Origin: Afifella marina DSM 2698
GTDB lineage: Bacteria; Pseudomonadota; Alphaproteobacteria; Rhizobiales; Afifellaceae
Direction of reading: 5' to 3'
DNA: 64,000 bases
Assembly (NCBI RefSeq): GCF_900102695.1
Contig: NZ_FMVW01000011.1
Coordinates: 1-64,000, forward strand
A program made the position numbers and the translations under genes. The notes below the pieces were generated by a model, which was given only the letters and a program-made list of their open reading frames with translations, ran no database searches and was not told where the DNA came from. Shown here one piece after another: positions 28,208 through 37,373 of the stretch (its first letter is position 1; every line of letters starts with the position of its first letter).

Positions 28208-29341
28208 ATGATCCGCTTCACCCCGGTTATTGTCCTAGCTTTCGCGACCGTGGCGACCGCCTTCGGCGGAACGCTCGTAACCGCACCGGCCTATGCTCAA
28301 GACGGCCTGGGCGGTGGCGGAGCGGGCTTCTTCGGACCCGGCGCCTCAGATCTCGGCCCGGGCGCCCCTCCGCTAGGGGATGAGCCAAGGAGCTTCTTTC
28401 GCAAGGATGGACCTCCGCCTCCCCAACAGGAAGATCCGCCCCACAAGCTCGACTTCGTCGCGCCTTCGAGCGAGTTCAATCTTCCCGGACCGGAAGAAAC
28501 CATCATCTTTCCGAACAACCCGGATGGCGATGCAAAGGGATTGCTGCTCGGTGGCAACGTCCTCACGTTGAATGCGCGTCTGACAGATGATGGCCCCGAC
28601 CTCAGCCAGGGTCTGACCTGGCGAATCTTCGGCACCACGCCGAGCGAAGACGGCAGCCTGCCGCTGATCGCGACCTCATCCGGCGGGACGGCCAGGCTCA
28701 CCCTCCCCGATGGCGCCTATTATGTGCATGCCGCCTTCGGCCGTGCGGGTGCCACCCAGCGCATCGAATTGAACGGCGTTCCGGAAACCGAGGATCTCGT
28801 TCTGGAGGCAGGAGGGCTTCGGCTTTCGGCCGTCGTCGGTGACGACTTCCCCGTCGACGCGGACAAGGTCACCTTCGAGATCTTCTATGAGGCGGAAAAC
28901 GACAAGCGCGAGCTCGTCACGCCCAACGCGGAAGCCGATCACATCGTGCGTCTGCATGCCGGCACCTACAGCGTCGTCAGCCGGTACGGCACACTCAACG
29001 CCATCGTGCGTGCGGAAATCGAGGTGAAACCCGGCGAGCTGACGGAAGCCGTCATCCACCATGCCGGTGCCGAGGTGACGCTCAAGCTCGTGGAACAGGA
29101 AGGCGGCGAAGCGCTCGCCAACACACGCTGGACGGTGCTGACGCAGGGCGGCGACACGATTCACGAATCGGTCGGCGCCTTTCCCCACATCATCCTTGCG
29201 GAAGGCACCTACACCGCAGTCGCGCGCCACGACGACACGACCTATGCCCGTGATTTCGAGATCAAGGCGGGGATGAACCGTGACGTCGAAGTCCGGCTGA
29301 CCGACCTCGTCCGCCCGGAAGGAATGCGCCTGGCTCGCTAG
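28208..29341 (+). CDS. Secreted protein with three Ig-like repeats
   Basis: A 377-residue exported protein of unknown function. A signal peptide ends near AYAQ (residue 31). A Gly/Pro-rich linker (32-80, with PPPPQQEDPP) follows. Then come three similar units of about 80-90 residues, roughly 115-190, 198-275 and 286-362. Each opens with a hydrophobic strand and carries the pattern L-x-x-G-(A/T)-Y-x-V-x-(A/S): DGAYYVHAAF, AGTYSVVSRY and EGTYTAVARH. This looks like carboxypeptidase-regulatory or Ig-like beta sandwiches. No catalytic motif is seen. Homologues appear to be common in Rhizobiales, from memory. Confidence 0.75.
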   Translation: MIRFTPVIVLAFATVATAFGGTLVTAPAYAQDGLGGGGAGFFGPGASDLGPGAPPLGDEPRSFFRKDGPPPPQQEDPPHKLDFVAPSSEFNLPGPEETIIFPNNPDGDAKGLLLGGNVLTLNARLTDDGPDLSQGLTWRIFGTTPSEDGSLPLIATSSGGTARLTLPDGAYYVHAAFGRAGATQRIELNGVPETEDLVLEAGGLRLSAVVGDDFPVDADKVTFEIFYEAENDKRELVTPNAEADHIVRLHAGTYSVVSRYGTLNAIVRAEIEVKPGELTEAVIHHAGAEVTLKLVEQEGGEALANTRWTVLTQGGDTIHESVGAFPHIILAEGTYTAVARHDDTTYARDFEIKAGMNRDVEVRLTDLVRPEGMRLAR

Positions 29342-29349
29342 AGCCAGGC
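29328..29349. terminator. Symmetric hairpin between convergent genes
   Basis: A perfect 9-base stem, GCCTGGCTC with GAGCCAGGC, and loop GCTA straddles the stop codon of the plus-strand gene and ends 10 bases before thrS stops on the other strand. No T run follows on either strand, so it may be a bidirectional transcript-end stabiliser rather than a classic terminator. Confidence 0.5.
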
Positions 29350-29358
29350 ACTTGAGCC

Positions 29359-31350
29359 TTATGCCGCGGCGGCCTGGGCTTCGCCGGCCGGGCGAAGGTC
29401 TGGCGGCGTCGCCTCTTCTTTGAGGCGACGGAGCGCTTCGTCGAGCGGCAGCGTCATCTGATCCTTCTGACCCAGACGGCGCAGAGAAATCGTTCCCTCT
29501 TCCGCTTCGCGGCGGCCGACGACGAGCATCGCCGGCACCTTGCCGACCGAATGCTCGCGGACCTTGTAATTGATCTTCTCGTTTCGGAGATCGGCAACGG
29601 TGCGAAGGCCCGCAGCCTTCAGCTTCTCCTCGACCTCGCGCGCATAATCATCGGCTTCCGAAACGATCGTCGCGACGACCGCCTGCACCGGCGCAAGCCA
29701 CAGCGGCAGGCGCCCGGCATAATGCTCCAGAACGATGCCGATGAAGCGCTCGAAGGTGCCGAAGACGGCACGATGCAGCATCACCGGCCGATGGCGCTCG
29801 CCATCCTCTCCGACATAGGACGCGTCAAGCCGCTCCGGCAGCACGTAATCGAGCTGATAGGTGCCGCACTGCCAGGTTCGGCCGATCGCATCGGTCAGGT
29901 GGAACTCGAGCTTCGGGCCGTAGAACGCTCCCTCGCCTTCGGCGATCTCGAACTCCACGCCGGCCGCCGTCAGAGCATCCGCAAGGGACTTCTCGGCGCG
30001 ATCCCAAGTCGCATCGTCGCCGGCACGGGTCTCCGGCCGGGTCGCGAGCTTATAGCGGATATTGGTGAGGCCCATATCGGTATAGACGCGGGCAAACAGC
30101 TTCAGGAAGCGCTCGGTTTCGCTCACCACCTGATCGTCCGTGCAGAAGATGTGCGCATCATCCTGCGTCATCTGCCGCACGCGCATCAGCCCATGAAGCG
30201 CGCCATGCGCTTCGTTGCGATGGCAGCAGCCGAATTCGGCCATGCGGATCGGCAGGTCGCGATAGGATTTGATCCCGTGCTTGAAGATCTGCACATGCGC
30301 CGGACAGTTCATGGGCTTGAGCGCCAGCCAGGTATCGACCTCGTCGGAGAGAACCGGCCCATCTTCTTCCGTATTCGGGGTCTGATCGGGAACCACAAAC
30401 ATGTTTTCGCGGAATTTCGACCAGTGCCCGGATTTCTCCCAGAAACTCGAATCGAGGAGCTGCGGGGTTTTCACCTCGACATAGCCATCCTCATCGAGGC
30501 GCCGGCGAATGTAGTCCTCCAGGACCCGCCACACAGCATAGCCCTTGGGATGCCAGAAGACCGACCCCTGCGCCTCTTCCTGCAGATGAAACAGGTTCAT
30601 CTCGCGCCCGAGACGGCGGTGGTCGCGCTTTTCCGCCTCCTCGATCATGGTGAGATAGGCGTCGAGCTCTTTCTTGGAGGTCCAGGCGGTGCCGTAGATG
30701 CGCTGCAGCTGCTGGCGGCTGGAATCACCGCGCCAGTAAGCGCCGGCCAGTTTCGTCAGCTTGAAGGCGTCCCCGATGCGGCCGGTCGAATCCATATGCG
30801 GCCCACGGCACAGGTCAAACCAGTCGCCCTGGCGATAGATCTTGACGTTGTCACCCTCGGGAATCGCGTCGACGAGCTCGACTTTGAACTGCTCGCCCAT
30901 TTCGCCGAAGACCCGCTTCGCCTCGTCGCGATCCCACACCTCTTTCGTGAAGGGGTGGTTGCGCGCGATGATCTCGCGCATCTTCGCTTCGATGGCAGTG
31001 AAGTCCTCGGTCGAAAACGGCTCCTGGCGGAAGAAATCGTAATAGAAGCCGTCCTCGATCACAGGCCCGATAGTGACCTGCGTGCCAGGGAAAAGCTCCT
31101 GAACGGCCTCCGCGAGGACATGCGCGCAATCGTGACGAATGAGAGAAAGCGCCTCCGGATCCTCGCGCGTGACAATCTTCACCGTAGCGCCTTCCGGCAG
31201 CTTGTCGGCGAGATCGGCGAGCTGACCGTCGACTTCGACGGCAACGGCTTTCTTCGCCAAAGATTTGGAGATCGACGCAGCGAGATCGGCACCGCTCGCC
31301 CCTTCGGGCAAGCTGCGCTCCTGGCCGTCGGGAAGTCTAATCCGGCTCAT
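29359..31350 (-). CDS. thrS: Threonyl-tRNA synthetase
   Basis: A 663-residue class II synthetase with all domains: TGS ([16 protein letters not shown]), the editing domain with its zinc/histidine motif [12 protein letters not shown] and later GFYYDF, the catalytic core with motif 2 [21 protein letters not shown]-type residues (in part CCHRNE, GLMRVRQ), metal ligand PMNCPAH and motif 3 around [13 protein letters not shown], then the anticodon-binding domain. It charges tRNA-Thr and edits Ser-tRNA-Thr. The conserved start is at 31350, although the frame is open to 31533. yidD lies 37 bases upstream on the same strand. Confidence 0.98.
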   Translation of the reverse strand: MSRIRLPDGQERSLPEGASGADLAASISKSLAKKAVAVEVDGQLADLADKLPEGATVKIVTREDPEALSLIRHDCAHVLAEAVQELFPGTQVTIGPVIEDGFYYDFFRQEPFSTEDFTAIEAKMREIIARNHPFTKEVWDRDEAKRVFGEMGEQFKVELVDAIPEGDNVKIYRQGDWFDLCRGPHMDSTGRIGDAFKLTKLAGAYWRGDSSRQQLQRIYGTAWTSKKELDAYLTMIEEAEKRDHRRLGREMNLFHLQEEAQGSVFWHPKGYAVWRVLEDYIRRRLDEDGYVEVKTPQLLDSSFWEKSGHWSKFRENMFVVPDQTPNTEEDGPVLSDEVDTWLALKPMNCPAHVQIFKHGIKSYRDLPIRMAEFGCCHRNEAHGALHGLMRVRQMTQDDAHIFCTDDQVVSETERFLKLFARVYTDMGLTNIRYKLATRPETRAGDDATWDRAEKSLADALTAAGVEFEIAEGEGAFYGPKLEFHLTDAIGRTWQCGTYQLDYVLPERLDASYVGEDGERHRPVMLHRAVFGTFERFIGIVLEHYAGRLPLWLAPVQAVVATIVSEADDYAREVEEKLKAAGLRTVADLRNEKINYKVREHSVGKVPAMLVVGRREAEEGTISLRRLGQKDQMTLPLDEALRRLKEEATPPDLRPAGEAQAAAA

Positions 31351-31387
31351 GACAGCAAAGTCCGGGCCCATCGGCCCGCTCCATAGT

Positions 31388-31741
31388 TCAATCCGAAAAG
31401 CGTTCGGTGATGTGTCGGCCCGTCCATAGGCCGTAACGCCACGGCGTATACCAGCGGGCATTGTCGGGCAAGCGGGCTGGCACCGGGTCGAGCCCATTGC
31501 TGCCGAAAGGATGACACCGCGAGAAGCGGGCAAGCCCCATCCACAGCCCAGGCCAGGCGCCGAAGGTACGAATCGCCTCGCTCGTATAGTCCGAACAACT
31601 CGGCAGATGCCGGCAGGTGCGGCCCATGACCGAGGAAAGCGAAAGCTGATAAATCCTGATCAGTCCGAGGAGACCACTGGCGACGGGCGAGAAACGCCGC
31701 GGCTTCAGCCGACCGCCTTCTGATCCTTCAGCCCTCTCCAT
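31388..31741 (-). CDS. yidD: YidD membrane protein insertion efficiency factor
   Basis: A 117-residue protein with the conserved YidD core: [32 protein letters not shown] and [12 protein letters not shown] (parts shown: [17 protein letters not shown]). YidD is a membrane-associated factor that aids YidC-dependent insertion. Start ATG 31741 is preferred to 31843 because the conserved protein begins here and the ATG lies 4 bases after the upstream gene's stop. It is probably co-transcribed with the iron-sulfur scaffold gene. Confidence 0.9.
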   Translation of the reverse strand: MERAEGSEGGRLKPRRFSPVASGLLGLIRIYQLSLSSVMGRTCRHLPSCSDYTSEAIRTFGAWPGLWMGLARFSRCHPFGSNGLDPVPARLPDNARWYTPWRYGLWTGRHITERFSD

Positions 31742-31745
31742 AGCG

Positions 31746-32243
31746 TCACGCGGCCTGACCGGCGCCGGCCGCTTCACGGCCCTCTCCGCTCCCGAACGAG
31801 GACGGGTCTTCGTGACCCGCAGCCTCGATCTGATCGAGGGCATCGACGACGGCGTCGAATGTCAGCATCGTCGAAGCATGCCGCGCCTTATAATCGCGCA
31901 CCGGCTCCAGAAAACGGAGATCGGCCCAGCGTCCTTGCGGCGACGGCCCGTTTTCCTTGAGCATGGCGCGCATCTCCTCACGCACCTGCCGCAGCTCGTC
32001 GGGCGTCGAACCGATCACCGTTCGAGCCATGATGGAGGAAGAGGCCTGGCCGAGCGCGCAGGCCTTCACTTCGTGCGCGAAATCCGCGATCCGCCCATCC
32101 TGCAGCTTCAGGTCGACGGTGACCGTCGAGCCGCACAAGCGCGAATGCGCCTTGGCGCTTGCGTCGGGGTCGGCAAGCCTGCCGATCCGGGGAATGTTCC
32201 CTGCGAATTCCAGAATTCTGGCGTTATAGACGTCGTCGATCAT
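31746..32243 (-). CDS. NifU/IscU-like iron-sulfur cluster scaffold
   Basis: A 165-residue protein of the IscU/SufU fold. Two cysteine ligands are in the expected places: C37 in LCGSTV and C62 in KACALGQAS. The third ligand position is histidine (H122 in KARHASTML), a variant I recall in alphaproteobacterial homologues next to folE. It also has a SufU-like insertion between. It likely helps build or carry Fe-S clusters, though the altered ligand makes that uncertain. It is divergent from folE with 123 bases between them. Confidence 0.85.
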   Translation of the reverse strand: MIDDVYNARILEFAGNIPRIGRLADPDASAKAHSRLCGSTVTVDLKLQDGRIADFAHEVKACALGQASSSIMARTVIGSTPDELRQVREEMRAMLKENGPSPQGRWADLRFLEPVRDYKARHASTMLTFDAVVDALDQIEAAGHEDPSSFGSGEGREAAGAGQAA

Positions 32244-32366
32244 AGCTCACTCCGCTCGGGGGGTGGCCGAGCTTGGGCAAAATCATTACTTCGCCTTATA
32301 TAGGTTCGACAGGCCGGCGTCACACCTCCACCCGAGAGCGGCCGGCACGTCTCGAAAGGACGCAAG

Positions 32367-32987
32367 ATGGACAGCACGTTGAAGCTCTTCTCCTCGGCCG
32401 CGGTGGCGGGTCGAAAGCCAAGCCGCGAGGAGGCAGAAGCTGCCGTGCGAACGCTGATCGCCTGGCTCGGGGATGACCCCGACCGCGAGGGTCTGCGTGA
32501 CACGCCGCGGCGCGTGGTTTCGGCTTATGAGGAGCTCTACGCCGGCTACCCTCAGGATCCGGGGACGTTGCTCGCACGCACCTTCAAGGATGTGGGCGGC
32601 TATCACGACATGGTGCTGGTTCGCGATATCGCCTTCTACTCGCATTGCGAGCATCACATGCTGCCGTTTTTCGGGCATGTGCATATCGCTTATTATCCGA
32701 ACGACGGCGTCGTCGGCCTGTCGAAGATGGCCCGCGTCGTGGAAGCCTATGCGCGCCGCCTGCAAACGCAGGAGACGATGACGGCTCAGATCACCGATGC
32801 GCTCGAAAACGCGCTGAGCCCGCGTGGCGTCGCGGTGATGGTGGAAGCTGAGCATATGTGCATGTCGATGCGTGGCGTGCAGAAGCAGGGCTCGTCGACC
32901 ATGACGTCGCGCTTCACCGGCCTCTTCCATGACGAGGCCGCCGAACGCGAAAAATTCCTCAACCTCGTGCGTCCGACAGGCCGCTGA
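32367..32987 (+). CDS. folE: GTP cyclohydrolase I
   Basis: A 206-residue enzyme that converts GTP to dihydroneopterin triphosphate, the first step of folate synthesis. Zinc ligands C94 and H97 in [11 protein letters not shown] and C165 in HMCMSMRGV are all present, as is [17 protein letters not shown]. The length matches the FolE1 family. The following hisI gene starts 13 bases later, so the two are likely co-transcribed. Confidence 0.97.
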   Translation: MDSTLKLFSSAAVAGRKPSREEAEAAVRTLIAWLGDDPDREGLRDTPRRVVSAYEELYAGYPQDPGTLLARTFKDVGGYHDMVLVRDIAFYSHCEHHMLPFFGHVHIAYYPNDGVVGLSKMARVVEAYARRLQTQETMTAQITDALENALSPRGVAVMVEAEHMCMSMRGVQKQGSSTMTSRFTGLFHDEAAEREKFLNLVRPTGR

Positions 32988-33000
32988 TCAAGAGACGACG

Positions 33001-33414
33001 ATGTCGATGAGGAACGATCAGGCAACGGCCTCTTCGGAGGCCGCCATCGAAGAGACGCGGGATTTCCGGCCCCGCTTCAACGAAGCGGGCCTCCTGCCCT
33101 GCATCACCCAGGATGCCGAAAGCGGCGACGTCCTGATGATGGCGTGGATGAACCGCGAGGCTGTCGATCTCACGCTCGCTACGGGTGAGGTGCACTATTT
33201 CAGCCGCTCTCGGAACTCCTTGTGGAAGAAGGGCGAGACATCCGGCGCCATCCAGAAGCTGATCGAGCTTCGGATCGACTGCGACCAGGATTGTCTTCTC
33301 GCACGCGTCGCGGTCGCAGATCGTGCCAGGACCTGCCACACCGGCCGCGGGGATTGCTTTTACCGCATCGCGGAGGCAACGCCCGACGGGCTCCGCCTCC
33401 GCATGCGCGATTAG
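33001..33414 (+). CDS. hisI: Phosphoribosyl-AMP cyclohydrolase
   Basis: A 137-residue monofunctional HisI, third step of histidine synthesis. Motifs are MMAWMNREAVDLTLATGE, YFSRSRNSLWKKGETSG, the metal site DCDQDCLLARV and TCHTGRGDCFYR. The HisE pyrophosphohydrolase domain is absent, as in other alphaproteobacteria where hisE is separate. The start is ATG 33001 (or 33007); the frame upstream overlaps folE. The stop lies 9 bases from the convergent CBS gene. Confidence 0.96.
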   Translation: MSMRNDQATASSEAAIEETRDFRPRFNEAGLLPCITQDAESGDVLMMAWMNREAVDLTLATGEVHYFSRSRNSLWKKGETSGAIQKLIELRIDCDQDCLLARVAVADRARTCHTGRGDCFYRIAEATPDGLRLRMRD

Positions 33415-33423
33415 GCGTTCCGA

Positions 33424-33852
33424 TCAGCCCTGCGTCACGTATTCCCGGATCGCCTCGGCCTCGTTCTGCACCTCGGCGATCCGCCGTTTGACCACATCAC
33501 CGATCGACACGATCCCGACGAGTTTGCCGTCCTCCTCGACAGGCAGATGGCGAAACCTTTCGTTGGTCATCATCTCCATGAGGTCGTCGGTCGTATGATG
33601 CATGCGGCAGATACGCACGCGCGCCGTCATGAAATTCGCTACCGGCTGGCTGAGCGCACCCGTTCCCTCGCGTGCGACGGCGGAAACGATGTCGCGCTCC
33701 GACAAAATACCTTTGATGGCCGCTCCCTCGGTCACGACGACCGCGCCGATACGATGTTCTGACAACATGACTGCGACTTCGTGCAGGCTCATCTGTGGCC
33801 TGCACGTCACGACGTCATTGCCTTTGCTCTCCAGCAATTGCCGTACATGCAT
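33424..33852 (-). CDS. Two-CBS-domain protein
   Basis: A 142-residue soluble protein made of two CBS motifs: MSLHEVAVMLSEHRIGAVVVTE with GILSERDIVSAVA, and TTDDLMEMMTNERFRHLPVEEDGKLVGIVSIGDVV (end shown: GIVSIGDVV). Such stand-alone pairs bind adenine nucleotides and act as energy sensors or inhibitors, partner unknown. A perfect 18-base tandem duplication lies 11 bases upstream of its start codon. Confidence 0.9.
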   Translation of the reverse strand: MHVRQLLESKGNDVVTCRPQMSLHEVAVMLSEHRIGAVVVTEGAAIKGILSERDIVSAVAREGTGALSQPVANFMTARVRICRMHHTTDDLMEMMTNERFRHLPVEEDGKLVGIVSIGDVVKRRIAEVQNEAEAIREYVTQG

Positions 33853-33863
33853 GTGTAGTCCTC

Positions 33864-33899
33864 CCCGAATGCGGACATTTGCCCGAATGCGGACATTTG
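33864..33899. repeat. Perfect 18-base tandem direct repeat
   Basis: The unit CCCGAATGCGGACATTTG occurs twice without gap (33864-33881 and 33882-33899), directly upstream of the CBS-domain gene and within its expected leader or promoter. It could be a pair of regulator sites or a recent slippage duplication. Confidence 0.9.
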
Positions 33900-34001
33900 C
33901 TTGGTCCGCTTATCAGTATCCTAGGGCGAGACGGCACAAGTTTGAACTCTTCTGAGATTGAGTTTTCTCGAAGAACCAAGACCCCAGAGATCGCCGAGAG
34001 C

Positions 34002-34721
34002 CTATGAACGGGCTTCGTGTCCAACCGGGTCGAACAAGGGAAAAAGAAGAAGGCCTGCGAGAAATCCGCCGATATGGGCCTGCCAGGCGATCGCGCCTCC
34101 CACACCAGGGAGCATCTGTCCGCCGACACCAAACAAGAGATTGATGCCGAACCACATCAAAATGAAAAAGGCGGAGTAGGGATTGAGCAGGCTCGCTCTC
34201 AGCCCCGGATCCGGCACGAGGTAGGCGTTCGGATGGGTGCCGCCGCCCGCCAGAGGCCCACCCGGCGCGAACGCGAACCGTGCGGCCGCCGCCGTAATGC
34301 CAGAGACGCCGGCAGAGGCTCCGATGACGAGGGTCTCGTTCCCTGGCATTGCCAGAAACTGCGCGAGCGCACCCGCGGCGATCGTCACCAGCAGCAAGAG
34401 GAGGAAGCGAGAGGTCCCGAAACGCCGCGCCACGGCACTCCCGAAGCTCAGCATCCAAAGAACGTTCACCCCAAGATGCAGCCAGTCGGCATGCAGCAGC
34501 GCATAAGTGAGAGGCGTCCAGAAGCAGGCGGCGATCCCTCCAGGAAGGAATTCGGCCGCCCCCGTGTAGCGTGCCGGCACGAAGCCAAACGTCATGAGCA
34601 CCTCGACGTCGCTCTGGTAAGGCAACAGGGCGCGTATGACGTGCACGACGATCAGCACACCGACAGTCCATACGAGGACCGTCGGCAGGTTGAACATTCT
34701 CTCTCGTTCTCGTTCTGGCAT
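34002..34721 (-). CDS. Rhomboid intramembrane serine protease
   Basis: A 239-residue polytopic membrane protein with about six spans. The catalytic serine S136 lies in GASAGVSG and the partner histidine H216 in QAHIGGFLAG of the last span. The first loop has the conserved HADWLHLGVNVLWM. Rhomboids cleave membrane proteins within or near the bilayer; the substrate is unknown. Start 34721 (MPERERERMFNLP) is chosen from the typical FNLP opening; ATG 34697 is an alternative. Confidence 0.9.
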   Translation of the reverse strand: MPERERERMFNLPTVLVWTVGVLIVVHVIRALLPYQSDVEVLMTFGFVPARYTGAAEFLPGGIAACFWTPLTYALLHADWLHLGVNVLWMLSFGSAVARRFGTSRFLLLLLVTIAAGALAQFLAMPGNETLVIGASAGVSGITAAAARFAFAPGGPLAGGGTHPNAYLVPDPGLRASLLNPYSAFFILMWFGINLLFGVGGQMLPGVGGAIAWQAHIGGFLAGLLLFPLFDPVGHEARS

Positions 34722-34853
34722 GGGACGGGTCGCTTCTTCGGAGAAAGGCGAAAAGTGGAGCATCCGGGGGATGACGCCCCACCCCTTCGCAAGCACTGAG
34801 CGTCCGGGCAAGGAAAAGGCTTGGAAAAACACTGTTTATTTCTGCCACACACG

Positions 34854-34881
34854 CTTACAGATGGTTAACTTGCACTATGAT
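34854..34881 (+). promoter_or_regulatory. Possible promoter of the PilZ gene
   Basis: CTTACA (34854-34859) and TATGAT (34876-34881) are separated by 16 bases in an unusually AT-rich spot, about 30 bases before the PilZ start codon. The -10 match is good, the -35 moderate. Confidence 0.35.
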
Positions 34882-34913
34882 AGTTTTGCCACAGGCTCCT
34901 GGCTTCACGAGCA

Positions 34914-35579
34914 ATGACCATCGCTCCCACAGACACTGATGCACCCAAAGATACGGTGGAAATCACCGTGGAGGACCTCGAAGGCAATCGTCGTCAGCAC
35001 GAGCGCGTCGAGGTCAACCTGCTCGGACGCTGCATGTTTGCGGATCAGCGAGAGAACCCTTGCGAGATGCGCAACGTGTCCGCCGGTGGGGCCGCGATCA
35101 TCAGCCCCGCCAGAGGCAACGTCGGCGAGAAGATCATCATCTATGCCGAGCAAATCGGACGCATCGAAGGCATCATCACGCGTCACACGCAAAATGGCTT
35201 CGCCATCACGATCACGGCTTCGGCACGCAAACGGGAAAAGCTCGCCAACACCCTCGCGTGGCTCGGACGCCGCGACGTGCTCAAGCTCCGCGATGACCGC
35301 CGCTCCGTGCGGCGGGTACCGGCCACCACGGAAACGCGGGTGACGCTGCCGGGTGGCAAGCAGATCGACTGCAAGATCATCGATATGTCGAAGACCGGCG
35401 CCGCGCTCGCCATTTCGGAGCGCCCGCCGATTGGCTCACGCGTGAACCTCGGCAGGCTGGGCGGCCGCGTCGTGCGCCATTTCAGCGACGGCGTCGCCAT
35501 CGAATTTATGCGCATCATGTCGGAAGAAGAGATCGAGCAGATTATCGAGGAAGAGTTCTTCACCGACGGGAGTCTATGA
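34914..35579 (+). CDS. Tandem PilZ-domain protein
   Basis: A 221-residue soluble protein. The first PilZ-type domain has RxxxR at R27-R31 (RQHER) and NVSAGG at 54-59, the two signatures for cyclic-di-GMP binding. A second, related unit begins near RSVRRVPATTETRV and carries DMSKTGAAL, with an R-rich stretch in the place of RxxxR. It may sense cyclic-di-GMP produced by enzymes such as the GGDEF-EAL protein at 20.7 kb. The protein is monocistronic. Confidence 0.85.
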   Translation: MTIAPTDTDAPKDTVEITVEDLEGNRRQHERVEVNLLGRCMFADQRENPCEMRNVSAGGAAIISPARGNVGEKIIIYAEQIGRIEGIITRHTQNGFAITITASARKREKLANTLAWLGRRDVLKLRDDRRSVRRVPATTETRVTLPGGKQIDCKIIDMSKTGAALAISERPPIGSRVNLGRLGGRVVRHFSDGVAIEFMRIMSEEEIEQIIEEEFFTDGSL

Positions 35580-35807
35580 CGCCGCTCTTTGCCGGGCTCC
35601 GCAACAACATCTTTTTAACCAGACCGACATTCGACTCTGATGTAAAAGCACTTCAACTTGCCGACAATTTCAGGAAAACTTCCTGATTTCAACCAAATGG
35701 TAGGCAGCGTAAAGAAGAGCTTGCCGAAAGTGTGAAACTCCGAAAGAACCGCTTAGCCCGCGCATAAGCCGCCGGCGATACGGTCTCTCAAAACGAGGGA
35801 TCGCGAT

Positions 35808-36473
35808 ATGCGGTTGAACAGAGTGACCGGAACAATGCTTGGGGCAGCTTTTGCCCTCGCCGTTTTTGTGGCGGCACCGGCGGAGGTCCAGGCTCAACAA
35901 AAAAGCTCCGGTCTTGGCATCAGGATCACGGGCAGCATCAGCGCACCGGTCATGCGCACGGGCCGTTATGCATCGCCGCCGATTGGACATCGTGCGTTCT
36001 GCAAATCGTTTCCGGGCGAATGCGTGGTTCATGGCGGCCGCTCGCCCTTACCGTTGACGCCCTCGCGCTGGCAGGATCTGGTACGGGTCAACAATTACGT
36101 CAACGATACTGTCAAGGCAGTGACGGACGAAGAATATTATGGGCAGGAAGAAGTCTGGACACTTCCGCAAGGCTACGGCGATTGCGAGGATTACGTCCTT
36201 TTAAAGCGCAAACAGCTCGTCGCACGCGGCTGGCCCACCTCCGACCTCCTGGTCGCCGTGGTTTTCGACGAAGTTGGCGCCGGCCATGCCGTGCTCGTGG
36301 TGCGCACCGATCGCGGCGACTACGTGCTCGACAACAAGGTCTCCGATATCCGCCTGTGGAGCGAAACCGGCTACCGCTACGTGAAACGGCAGGACATCGC
36401 GGATCCGAAGAAATGGGTCGCCATCGACGATTCCCGCTGGCAGCCGCTCGACGCCACAGGTCGCGTGCGCTGA
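35808..36473 (+). CDS. Transglutaminase-like cysteine peptidase (BTLCP family)
   Basis: A 221-residue exported protein. A signal peptide ends near VQAQ (residue 30). The bacterial transglutaminase-like fold shows its full triad: C126 in GYGDCEDYV, H160 in GAGHAVLVV and D175 in YVLDNK. Relatives include LapG, a periplasmic protease that releases adhesins under cyclic-di-GMP control, and simpler uncharacterised forms in Rhizobiales; this one most resembles the latter. No LapD-like receptor is adjacent. Confidence 0.87.
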   Translation: MRLNRVTGTMLGAAFALAVFVAAPAEVQAQQKSSGLGIRITGSISAPVMRTGRYASPPIGHRAFCKSFPGECVVHGGRSPLPLTPSRWQDLVRVNNYVNDTVKAVTDEEYYGQEEVWTLPQGYGDCEDYVLLKRKQLVARGWPTSDLLVAVVFDEVGAGHAVLVVRTDRGDYVLDNKVSDIRLWSETGYRYVKRQDIADPKKWVAIDDSRWQPLDATGRVR

Positions 36474-36595
36474 ATCTGATCTAGCCAGCTCGCCTCCAAA
36501 CTCTCCGGTTTCCAACCAGGCTCAGCGGCCGGTCCCTCAAGGAACCGCCCGGCGCTTTATCGAGCTAGGATAGCCGGGCTCCGGACTGAAGCGCT

Positions 36596-37123
36596 CTATA
36601 TTTCGCCAAGAGATTCCCGAAAGCGTCGACCGTTGTCGACATATCTCGCGGCCGATTCCCGCAGGCCTTCCTGCGCAGCCTCATCGAGCATGCGCACCAC
36701 TTTCCCGGGAGAGCCGACGACGAGAGAATAATCCGGGATCTCCTTGCCCTCGGTGATGAGGGCACCCGCGCCGATCAGACAGAAGCGGCCGATCTTCGCG
36801 CCGTTCAGAACGATCGCGCCCATCCCGACGAGTGAGAAATCCCCGATCGTGCAGCCATGCAGGATGGCGCGGTGGCCGATCGTGCAATCGCTGCCGATCG
36901 TGCAGGCAAACCCAGGATCGGTATGGATGACGCTGAGATCCTGGACGTTGGAGCGTGGGCCGACGGTGATCGGCTCGTTGTCGCCCCGCAAAACGGCGCC
37001 GAACCAGATGCTCGCGTCGTCACCCAGGCGCACGTCGCCGATCACGCTTGCGCAGGGCGCGATCCAGTAGGCGCCGCTCTCGGGCAGGTCAGGCTTCCGT
37101 TCTTTCAGACAATAAATGCTCAT
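36596..37123 (-). CDS. Gamma-carbonic-anhydrase-family hexapeptide protein
   Basis: A 175-residue left-handed beta-helix protein. It opens [20 protein letters not shown] and runs through hexapeptide repeats such as [22 protein letters not shown], with the metal-type histidines in [15 protein letters not shown]. Family members bind metal and some hydrate carbon dioxide; many are of unknown activity. Start ATG 37123 overlaps the stop of a small upstream frame as ATGA; the frame extends to 37261 but lacks conservation there. Confidence 0.9.
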   Translation of the reverse strand: MSIYCLKERKPDLPESGAYWIAPCASVIGDVRLGDDASIWFGAVLRGDNEPITVGPRSNVQDLSVIHTDPGFACTIGSDCTIGHRAILHGCTIGDFSLVGMGAIVLNGAKIGRFCLIGAGALITEGKEIPDYSLVVGSPGKVVRMLDEAAQEGLRESAARYVDNGRRFRESLGEI

Positions 37124-37350
37124 GTGCGGGCAGCCACCAGGAAACTGAGAAACATCGTGCCCGAACATGCGCTCCCCAGACCCGCCACGGCAAGCCCGAG
37201 GGCCACGATCTTTGGCGCAGCTTCCCTGCGACGCAAGGCGCCAAAGCACATCAAGGTGCACGTCGCGGTCGCTGGAAAGCTAACGTAACCGTCTCGGATG
37301 GGCCCAACGAGATACGGGCGGCCGCTCGCCGCGACCGCCCGCATTTTCAC
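37120..37350 (-). CDS. Possible small membrane protein overlapping the carbonic anhydrase start
   Basis: A frame of up to 76 codons (GTG 37350) whose TGA overlaps the next gene's ATG by 4 bases. The C-terminal half is one hydrophobic helix ([20 protein letters not shown]). Later starts at internal ATG or GTG codons would leave mainly this helix. No strong ribosome binding site is seen and I recognise no family. The ATGA junction is the main support. Confidence 0.3.
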   Translation of the reverse strand: MKMRAVAASGRPYLVGPIRDGYVSFPATATCTLMCFGALRRREAAPKIVALGLAVAGLGSACSGTMFLSFLVAART

Positions 37351-37373
37351 GTCATGTTCGTCTGCGGCGGCCG

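Noticed and set aside
29551-31386. A 611-codon plus-strand frame inside thrS
   Set aside because: It is the shadow of threonyl-tRNA synthetase; its product has an unnatural, charge-rich composition and no motif.
32244-32366. Riboswitch upstream of folE
   Set aside because: The 123-base gap shows no recognisable tetrahydrofolate or other aptamer core; it is divergent promoter space.
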